A stretch of 64,000 bases of DNA, taken from NCBI RefSeq assembly GCF_004786035.1, contig NZ_CP035088.1, forward strand, positions 3,198,001 through 3,262,000, in the 5' to 3' direction. Made by a program: the position numbers and the translations under genes. The notes beneath the pieces were generated by a model, which saw only the letters and a list, made by a program, of their open reading frames with translations, was not told where the DNA came from and made no database searches. This document shows, piece by piece, positions 46,620 through 53,883 of the stretch. Every line of letters starts with the position of its first letter. Position 1 is the stretch's first letter. This stretch comes from Pseudomonas viciae (GTDB lineage: Bacteria > Pseudomonadota > Gammaproteobacteria > Pseudomonadales > Pseudomonadaceae).

Positions 46620-48140
46620 GTGACTAAATCCATTGACCACGATTACGCATCACCAACCTGCCCCTTGGTGGCCTATGTGTTTCAAGGACCGGCTCGGGTC
46701 GCTATTCGAACCCGCACTAATGACCAACCAAGATACGTCGACACCCGTTCCAGCGTCTGGATTTGGTACGACGGCGGCACTGCAATGAAAATTGATTGGA
46801 CTGGCCTAAAGCTGAATACAGAGCTCATCGAAATAGCCAAAGCATTTATGGTCCATATGCTGGAGAAATACTCTCCTTCAACTGCATATAGGGCCGCGAG
46901 AATGCTCCATCGGGTTTCGGAAAGCGATATTTCCTTGAAATTCCCTTGGGCAGCCCATGAAATTATTAGTGCGTTCAACAGTTGGAGCTGCTCTAGAGAG
47001 TACGTAGTCGTCTTCCGCACGCTTTATCGCTGGGCAAGGGATAGAGGAATCACCGGATTCAGCAACGACATTTATCTAAAGATCAAGGATGTCAAAACTG
47101 AACGCTCAGCCCCCTACTCTAGGATTTTTCTGTCTCAGTCCGGATTGGAACTCGATGAGGAAATCCGCTTGCTCAAGCGTATTGAGCGGGAAGTTTCTTC
47201 AGATGACTGGGTTGATGCTCAGTTCAATATGATGCTCCACCTGGGTTTTGAATTGGGTCCTCGCTCGATTCAATTTCATTCGCTTGAGATTGCGGATTTT
47301 GAAGTTATAGAAACCGTTGAAAATGAGAGGTACTACACCCTTTGGTTACCCATGGCCAAGAAGGTTGGCCAACGCCGACCAGAACGAAGGCCCCGCAAAG
47401 TAACCACCCGACTGGGTGAAAAGATTGAACAGCATATCTTCGGGCATCAACGTCGCTTTGGCAGCGCGTGCGAGCCGCTGTTTGTGAGCCTCGACGGGAA
47501 GCGTCTCTCGGTGCGAGAAATCGGCGATGCCCTCAAGTACGAGTTGCTCGAGGCAGGCATAGACAAACCAAATCAGGTGTCCATTCTACTGCGTCACCAT
47601 CTCGGACAAGGACTGGCGGATCAAGGAACGCCCGCAGACATGATCGCCGAACTGCTCGGTCACAACAGCACGGTCGCGGCACGTGCCTATGTCACGGCAA
47701 CACCCAATATCGCTCGCATCAAAGAAAAAGCACTCGGCAAGAGTCCCGCCTATCAACGCATTATGCGCAGTCTCTTGACCGGGGAAGTCGTGCAACGCCG
47801 CGATACTGTTGCCGAAAGAGCGATCCGTGGCGTGATCGACACACAGTACATTGGGGACATCGGTGCATGCGCCCTGCCGGTTCATACCCTCTGCCCCTAC
47901 AATCCCGTCTACGCCTGCTACACCTGCAAGAAGTTTCACCCCTTTGCTGACGGTCGCCATGAGCAGGTAAAGGAGGCGCTGCAACGGGAGGCCCAACGGT
48001 TCATTGATATGGCAGAACAAGCCGGTGACCTCATTCACAACCGGCCCCTCGCCCAGCATCAGACAACCATCCTGGCGGTAAGCGCTACGATCGAGCGCTG
48101 CCGGCAGCACACGGAGGATGCCGCAGATGACGCTGTCTAG
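46620..48140 (+). CDS. ginB: Tyrosine recombinase, second of the GInt module (GinB-like)
   Basis: 506 aa. GTG start six bases after a very strong TAAGGAGG (46606-46613). The catalytic domain shows FELGPRSIQFHSL (Arg I), RHHLGQGLADQGTPADMIAE in place of the usual H-x-x-R box, so the second Arg appears to be Gln unless an offset residue substitutes, then LLGHNSTVAARAYV with the Tyr. The C-terminus carries a CPYNPVYACYTCKKFHPF Cys cluster, probably zinc-binding. Its end overlaps the third recombinase by 14 bases. Confidence 0.8.
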   Translation: MTKSIDHDYASPTCPLVAYVFQGPARVAIRTRTNDQPRYVDTRSSVWIWYDGGTAMKIDWTGLKLNTELIEIAKAFMVHMLEKYSPSTAYRAARMLHRVSESDISLKFPWAAHEIISAFNSWSCSREYVVVFRTLYRWARDRGITGFSNDIYLKIKDVKTERSAPYSRIFLSQSGLELDEEIRLLKRIEREVSSDDWVDAQFNMMLHLGFELGPRSIQFHSLEIADFEVIETVENERYYTLWLPMAKKVGQRRPERRPRKVTTRLGEKIEQHIFGHQRRFGSACEPLFVSLDGKRLSVREIGDALKYELLEAGIDKPNQVSILLRHHLGQGLADQGTPADMIAELLGHNSTVAARAYVTATPNIARIKEKALGKSPAYQRIMRSLLTGEVVQRRDTVAERAIRGVIDTQYIGDIGACALPVHTLCPYNPVYACYTCKKFHPFADGRHEQVKEALQREAQRFIDMAEQAGDLIHNRPLAQHQTTILAVSATIERCRQHTEDAADDAV

Positions 48141-50235
48141 CGCAAGGCAGAGCCTCGAAGGCTTCATTACACAGGAACAAGCGATTTTTCAGTCGTTAGC
48201 GATTTCAACACCGTGGGCGTCATCGTTGTGGGGCGTCGGAAGTTGGTTACCACAACGGGATAACCAGAATGCTCTTACCTTCGAGCCGCACCGGCAAGCC
48301 CTCGAAAAAACAGGCTATACCGCCCCGCCTAAGGGGCCACTCCCCTTCGCTTTCCAAGATTTTAATAAGGCCCTGATTGTGTATCTGCAACGCACCCGGA
48401 GCCTGAAATTTTCGATGGTGGCTGCATACAATATTGCCGTCCGGCGACTGTACAACCCCTTGTTTGAGCGCGGCGTATCCGACCCCACACAGTTGACGCG
48501 AGGCGATTTTGACCGCGTCGTAGGATTTCTCCGCGAAAGTGGCTACAAGAACCTCTACGACGCGATCTCTCATCTTCAAGTAATCGCGGATACGATTGAT
48601 AATCTGCAATTAACCGAGATCGCCATCCACTTTGAGCATGATGCCAAACCAGAATAACGCCGACACGATTACATTTCATTGCACGATCCTGATCGTGCGG
48701 TAAAACAGCGTAAATCTGATGACAGGTTGCCTTCTCGCGAGGCGATGGAAGCCTACGCTTTATGTTCGAACAACCCGCTCAGTGAGGGCGAAGAAATATT
48801 GCTGCGCGTGATCGATTTACTGATCGCGACTGGGCAAAGGGGCAATGAGGTAGCAGTAATTCCCTATGACTGTTGGGTCGAGAGACCGATCAAAGGGGCG
48901 ACAGGTGAGGTGGTTGTAGATGCCAATGGCAGACCTCTGGTCGAATGCGGGATCAGGTACTTTGCGGAAAAGCAATTTCAATCCCGTGTTCATTGGTTTG
49001 CAGAAAGTGACGTTCCTTTAGCTAGGCGCGCAGTCGAACGGCTGAAGGTGCTGACTCAAGAACAGCGAGAAATCGCTAGGTGGCAAGAAGCCCATCCAGG
49101 ACGCCTCTGGGATTACTCTCCGCAGACAGCGATGTCAGAGGTTGAAGTTCTGCGGTGGCTCGGGTTTAGCCAGAACCGAGACACCACTAGGAATCTGTAT
49201 GTGTACTTTTTACGAAATGGGATTCATCCCTGCGACCAGACCAAGGATCGAGCGAAAGCGATCAAGCGCAGCTACTTGGCCGGTGAAATTGAGCGTTTTC
49301 TCGTTCCTAAACTGCGCGGCCATGCCGCGTTAACGGAAAATGTGGGAGGCACGCTTCGTGTAATCCTAAAAACCAGCGAAACACTAGCCATCGCTTTTGA
49401 TGGGCAATTCCGCCTCGGTGGACGAGAAGCAAATGTGTTTCGAGCAATCCCACGGCGGGTGACCCTCGTGGATATTAATCATGCGCTGGGTAACGATGAA
49501 AATTACGCGTCCATTTTTTCGCGCCGGTCATTGACCGAATCCGATGGGACTCTGATTCGGTTAACAAGCCACCAACCTCGACACTGGCGGAACACCATTT
49601 ACCACTTGACCGGTATGAGCGATGTTCAGCAAGCGTTGGCCCTGGGGCGAAAACGACTCGACCAGAATGTCTATTACCAGCACACGAGCATTGAAGAAAA
49701 CACCGCCGCCCATAAGGAGTTCTTGGCGTTCAATAGCCATCACGAGCGCATCGACTTTCTACATACGGGCATAAGAGATAAACGCATTCAGGGCGCGTTG
49801 ACCGACAGTTACCATGCGCTGCTGTCAGATAAAGGCACGACAACTGCAGAAGCATTCCTCACTGTACACGCCACGACGCTGCACGTGACACCCTTTGGAG
49901 GCTGCATTCACGACTTCTCCCAAGCGCCCTGCCCTAAGCATCTTCAGTGCTGGAATGGCTGCTCGCATCTCCATCTGATGGGCACTCCATCGGAGCGAGC
50001 CAACCTTGAGAAACAAGCCGAGAATCTGACGATGGCAATCACCATCATACGCGATGCCGGCGCTGGAGAGGCAGGCAGCGATGTATGGCTGGCGGACCAG
50101 GAAGACAAGCTCAACAATCTAAAATCCGTCCTCGCACGCGATACCAATATAGGTGTGCAACGCGTGTTTCCAAATGGGCATCCAATGACGGTTGCGGACA
50201 TGGACAAACGGCACAGTTCGGTTTCGGATGATTAG
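48127..50235 (+). pseudogene. ginC: Third tyrosine recombinase (GinC-like), interrupted by one in-frame stop
   Basis: ATG 48127 lies nine bases after GGAGG. The frame runs to a TAA at 48655-48657 and continues open in the SAME frame to the stop at 50233-50235; together this is 702 codons. The second half, which holds the catalytic residues (ATGQRGNEVAVI, SHQPRHWRNTIYHL, LGRKRLDQNVYYQHTS) and a Cys/His cluster (GGCIHDFSQAPCPKH), has only a weak TTG start (48679) with no ribosome site. One C-to-T change (CAA to TAA) would explain it. Either the recombinase is inactivated, or the two halves are made separately, or there is a sequencing error. Confidence 0.78.
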
Positions 50236-50243
50236 AGGCGACC

Positions 50244-50639
50244 ATGGCGAAACGACAGATCTTGAGGGGCGGCACCTTGGACGAGGCTATCGACGCCCTC
50301 CTCGCTCAAATGATTAGCTTAGGACTGGAGCTCGCGCCTATTTCACGCCCCGAAGTGCAGCGGCGATTGGGCCTGACTAGCCGAGCTACGTTAGTGGGGG
50401 ACCGCGGGAGACGAATCGAGTCCGCCCGTATCGCACAACTCAAGGAGAGCGGCAGAGATCCAGACGGTGCCCGCCGCCGAAGAACCCTCGAAGAACGTAT
50501 TGCTAATCTTCAAGTGGAGAATGCTGACTTGATAAAGCAGCGAGACCAGCTCTATGAAGCACTTTCGGCAATTGCACACAATTGTCTGCTGAAAGGACTG
50601 GATGTCGAAAACGTACTGGCTCCATTGAGAAAGCGGTAA
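50244..50639 (+). CDS. ginD: Small coiled-coil protein of the GInt module (GinD-like)
   Basis: 131 aa, ATG five bases after GAGG, nine bases after the ginC stop. A predicted helix-turn-helix-like start (about residues 12-55, LDEAIDALLAQMISLGLEL and LGLTSRATLVGDRGRRIES) is followed by a coiled coil (about 70-115, RRRRTLEERIANLQVENADL). Size and position match the fourth gene of GInt modules and recall TnpC of Tn554, a small accessory to two recombinases. Probably a DNA-binding architectural factor for integration or excision. Confidence 0.78.
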   Translation: MAKRQILRGGTLDEAIDALLAQMISLGLELAPISRPEVQRRLGLTSRATLVGDRGRRIESARIAQLKESGRDPDGARRRRTLEERIANLQVENADLIKQRDQLYEALSAIAHNCLLKGLDVENVLAPLRKR

Positions 50640-50658
50640 GAGGCAGAAAGGTTGCCAA

Positions 50659-50678
50659 CGCCGCTAACTGACGCGGCG
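50659..50678 (+). terminator. GC-rich hairpin after the recombination module
   Basis: CGCCGC and GCGGCG flank an eight-base loop TAACTGAC, 20 bases after the ginD stop, with no clear U-tract. It may end the gin transcript before the cargo genes. Confidence 0.4.
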
Positions 50679-50748
50679 GGCAGGCAAGATTACCAAACCG
50701 CTAGCGCATCGAAGATGCCGTTAACCTCCCAGCATGTAAGTCTCATGT

Positions 50749-51192
50749 TCACAGAGGTGCCGGTGTGGTCGAAAAAATGATACGAGGATTTTGTAAATCG
50801 GATGTGCTGGACCCCAAGGTCTCGCTGTAGGTATGCCCTCCCTCTAGGCAATACACGTAGGCCGCCTCCTCACTGATGTCATCTACCGTTTCGCGCACCT
50901 CTAACAGCCTCTCCATCTTCCACCCATCACTTCCGTTCAGATAAGCCGGTGAAACCAACTGCACATCCAACAGCCAGATGTCTGCTCCTTGTTCATTAAG
51001 TAGCTGCTCAAACGCTGAAATGCTGGGAAGCATAACCATGCTTGTCAACGCTTCACCGCCTTGTTGTCGACCCACTGTGACGTAAAACCAAGGACAATGA
51101 GTGGTCTGCTCAACGTACTGCCAGTACTGGGTAGAGTCATCACCCAGGTACGCGCTGAGGAAAATCTCTGCCGTTTTGTGAGTGATGAACAT
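50749..51192 (-). CDS. Hypothetical 147-aa protein divergent from the defence operon
   Basis: The frame is open from a TTG at 51204, but ATG 51192 is a more normal start; GGATGG lies a few bases upstream. No family recognised. It is acidic, aromatic-rich and soluble, with motifs such as CPWFYVTVGRQQGGEAL and AYVYCLEGGHTYSET. It is divergent from the XRE gene and shares the palindromic intergenic region, so both may be controlled together. Whether it is part of the defence system or an independent cargo gene is not clear. Confidence 0.55.
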   Translation of the reverse strand: MFITHKTAEIFLSAYLGDDSTQYWQYVEQTTHCPWFYVTVGRQQGGEALTSMVMLPSISAFEQLLNEQGADIWLLDVQLVSPAYLNGSDGWKMERLLEVRETVDDISEEAAYVYCLEGGHTYSETLGSSTSDLQNPRIIFSTTPAPL

Positions 51193-51214
51193 AGCGCCAT
51201 CCAAAAAGTGAACA

Positions 51215-51268
51215 CTATAGATTGTAGCCCTATAGAGCTCGCAAAGGCTTCATCGTTCCTTTTGCGAG
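51215..51268. promoter_or_regulatory. Palindromic operator region of the XRE regulator
   Basis: Two copies of the palindrome CTATAG (51215-51220 and 51230-51235, 15 bp apart) are followed by an inverted repeat CTCGCAAAGG (51238-51247) and CCTTTTGCGAG (51258-51268). The last arm overlaps the Shine-Dalgarno of the XRE gene (GCGAGG 51264-51269). This double arrangement is typical of controller-protein operators in restriction-modification systems, where the small XRE protein first activates and then represses its own promoter. It also lies at the divergent promoter of the 147-aa gene. Confidence 0.55.
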
Positions 51269-51277
51269 GTCGGCAAT

Positions 51278-51574
51278 ATGGAACTGAAACAAGCATTTGG
51301 CGCGGCCCTGAAAAAGCTGAGATCGGAGAGGAAGCTTTCCCAGGAAGATTTCTCCGACGTGAGTAGTCGGACCTATCTCAGCACCTTAGAGCGCGGTCTG
51401 AAGAGCCCTACGATTGAGAAGGTAGACGAACTGGCATCGGTATTGGACGTTCATCCGCTGACCATACTCGTAGGCTGTTATCTGCTTCAGGATCAGCCGA
51501 CTTCCCTTGAGAAGCTGTTTTCCCGTATCCGAGCGGAGCTATCAACCGAAATCGAAGGGTTATCTGAGGACTAA
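51278..51574 (+). CDS. Small XRE-family regulator (controller-protein-like)
   Basis: 98 aa, ATG eight bases after GCGAGG. A complete HTH_3 fold (about residues 5-62): AFGAALKKLRSERKLSQEDF, then VSSRTYLSTLERGLKSPTIE as recognition region, then LASVLDVHPLTIL. Size and fold match C-proteins that time expression of restriction-modification genes. It heads the defence operon and has palindromes just upstream. Probable role: autoregulation and delayed expression of the methylase and effectors after island transfer (inference). Confidence 0.85.
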   Translation: MELKQAFGAALKKLRSERKLSQEDFSDVSSRTYLSTLERGLKSPTIEKVDELASVLDVHPLTILVGCYLLQDQPTSLEKLFSRIRAELSTEIEGLSED

Positions 51575-51629
51575 GGGGCGACTAGCTTGTGCTAATATCC
51601 CAACTGAACTGAAGGCGGAATCCGCAACC

Positions 51630-51830
51630 ATGAAGCAACCTATTCAGTCAGAAAGCAGCCTCAGTGAAATTTTAGAGGGGAAGCGGAAACGTCGCGATGC
51701 GTTGATGCTTGCTCTTAGCCTCGCGTCACCCTCGGAGCTTGAAGGATCCGCTCAGCGTTTGAGAGAAGTGATGAGAAAACCGGCTGAATCAAGGCGTCAA
51801 CGAATTCTCCCCCCGAAATTTTCCCTCTGA
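51630..51830 (+). CDS. Small helical protein (66 aa) after the XRE regulator
   Basis: ATG 51630 follows GGCGGAA at about nine bases; the open frame from 51507 overlaps the XRE gene and is unlikely to be used. The protein is basic and helical (EGKRKRRDALMLALSLASP, LEGSAQRLREVMRKPAESRR). Not recognised. It lies 55 bases after the XRE gene, so it is probably co-transcribed. The following 239 bases to the methylase hold no gene; they contain A/T-rich stretches that could carry a second promoter. Confidence 0.55.
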   Translation: MKQPIQSESSLSEILEGKRKRRDALMLALSLASPSELEGSAQRLREVMRKPAESRRQRILPPKFSL

Positions 51831-52069
51831 GCAAAAAGTGCGGCTCCTCTCTTCTTGAAAAATTTGCGCACGCTGATTGCTCCTCTAAGGTTCTAAAACT
51901 CAGAGTGCTTAAGAATCTAAAGCTGACTCATAAAGCTTGTTCTGTAGATCTGGGGTAGATGACCTGACAAAATGCCACTGTTCGATAAGCAAGCTACTTA
52001 TCCTATTCCAAGGAGAGGAATGATGTACGGCCCGCCCCTTCACACATTGTTGTTCGCTCCGTGCTATAA

Positions 52070-53830
52070 ATGCGTACCAGGCCTGTGCCACCTATGACTC
52101 TCCCTACTAAAACTCACTTTCACAGCCTAGTCCGCGACATGCGTGTGGTGATGCAAAAGGCGAAGCTAGAGCCGGACTTGATCCTGGGCAGCGCATTAGC
52201 AAAATGGTGCAGTAACTGTTTTCCGGGATTGCCACAGTCCGGTCTACCCGTAGCAACCCTCCTCTTGAACGAGCCTGCCGTGTGCGAGTTCGTGGCGTTT
52301 GTAAGCAAGTTTGACTTCATCGAGTCGACCTACTGGTTCTCCTCGGCGTACGCGCAACTGTTGGGAAGCGAGCGCAGAAAGCAGCAGGCGATGTTCTTTA
52401 CTCCGCCATCGCTAACGAGGCGTTTGCTTGACGACCTGTCAGCCCAGGGCGTCGATTTTTCCAATCGCAGTTTTTGTGACCCCGCGTGTGGCGGCGCTGC
52501 GTTTTTGGCACCTATCGCTATGCGCATGCGTGATTTGCTTCGCCGACATGGTGCAAGCGCCCAACAGATAGTGAGCCACATTCAAGAGCGAATTTTGGGA
52601 TTTGACCAAGATGCCGCCTTATGTGAATTGTCAAAGCACTTCCTGCTGATGGCGCTCCATGACGAGGTTGTCGCGACTGACACCTACCCCGTGTTTCAGG
52701 TCTACCAGGGCGACTCGCTTCTACAAACCAAGCACCTGTGGGAAAAGCTCGATGTGGTGGTATGCAATCCTCCATTTAGAAAGATGCGCGCTGAGGAAGT
52801 CAGTCAGTACGTCCACGAGTTTGAAGACGTTGTTCAAGGCCAGCCGAATCTGTATGCCCTCTTCATTGCCTTGTGCATCAAACTTCTCGCTACGGGTGGC
52901 ATCTGCGCACTGGTCACCCCGACTAGCTTTTTATCTGGTCAGAACTTCTCCAGGCTGAGAAGTTACATGATGACGCAAACCACGTTGCTCGGTATTGGTA
53001 TGGTTGGTGACCGTATTGGCGTCTTTATGGATGTCCAACAGGAGACCGCATTGACGTTAGCGCGGCGAGAAAAAACAGGGCATGCGCCAAGCACCGAAGC
53101 GAAGGTGTCGTTGGTTTCAAAAGACGGTAGTTACATTGACGTGGGTCTATGCATCTTGCCCAACATGGGGGCCGCGTGGCCAATCCCCCGGTTGGAGAGC
53201 GACATCGCACTGCTTAAAAGCGCAGCAAAATCGAAGGCTGGCTTAGTGGACTACGGTTATGCGCCCCGTATCGGCGCGTTTGTGTGGAACCGCGACACAC
53301 GCACAACCTACGCCTCGACGAAAACGGCTGTCGGCGCGCGTGGCGACACGGTGGTTCCGCTGCTTTGGTCCAGCGACATTGCACCTAACGGTTCCTTGCG
53401 CTTTAACGGTGCGGCTAAAGCGAACAAAGAAGGCTGTTTTGTAAATATGGGGGCAAAAGACCATCGTTCCATCATTCGCCGCCCCAGCGTCTTACTGCAA
53501 CGAGTGACATCCAACGAGCAACCGCGACGATTAGTTGCCGCAACTGTTCCGACACAGCTCATAGAGACCTATGGCGGATTCGTTGGTGAAAACCACACCG
53601 TGATTCTTGAACAGATAGCCCCTGAACCTGCATTGACACCTGCTCAGTTGGTGCAGTTGCTTGGGACGCCGACCGTAGATCGGTACTTCCGCTGTATCTC
53701 TGGAGCGACCAACGTATCAGTGTTCGAGCTCAACCAACTCCGACTGCCTGATCCTGGCCGGCTCAGGATCTACCTCGAACAAGGCTTAGACATGGCAAAT
53801 GCTGCTCGAAAGGCATTGGAAAAGCAGTAG
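52070..53830 (+). CDS. Adenine-specific DNA N6-methyltransferase of a DISARM-like system
   Basis: 586 aa from ATG 52070 (ATG 52094 is an alternative; neither has a good ribosome site). The N-terminus is helical (about 1-100); then MFFTPPSLTRRLL, motif I DPACGGAAF (Asp137), FDQD, and motif IV NPPF (Asn233), the order of gamma-type N6-adenine methylases such as those of type I, IIG and DISARM class 1 (DrmMI). A C-terminal region (about 380-580) resembles target-recognition domains. It would mark host DNA. No separate restriction subunit is fused. It precedes the DrmE-like gene by 53 bases. Confidence 0.85.
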   Translation: MRTRPVPPMTLPTKTHFHSLVRDMRVVMQKAKLEPDLILGSALAKWCSNCFPGLPQSGLPVATLLLNEPAVCEFVAFVSKFDFIESTYWFSSAYAQLLGSERRKQQAMFFTPPSLTRRLLDDLSAQGVDFSNRSFCDPACGGAAFLAPIAMRMRDLLRRHGASAQQIVSHIQERILGFDQDAALCELSKHFLLMALHDEVVATDTYPVFQVYQGDSLLQTKHLWEKLDVVVCNPPFRKMRAEEVSQYVHEFEDVVQGQPNLYALFIALCIKLLATGGICALVTPTSFLSGQNFSRLRSYMMTQTTLLGIGMVGDRIGVFMDVQQETALTLARREKTGHAPSTEAKVSLVSKDGSYIDVGLCILPNMGAAWPIPRLESDIALLKSAAKSKAGLVDYGYAPRIGAFVWNRDTRTTYASTKTAVGARGDTVVPLLWSSDIAPNGSLRFNGAAKANKEGCFVNMGAKDHRSIIRRPSVLLQRVTSNEQPRRLVAATVPTQLIETYGGFVGENHTVILEQIAPEPALTPAQLVQLLGTPTVDRYFRCISGATNVSVFELNQLRLPDPGRLRIYLEQGLDMANAARKALEKQ

Positions 53831-53883
53831 ACCTTTCGCTTATGCTGCCTAAACGCTGAAATCAATCGACTTAAGCAGGGCAC

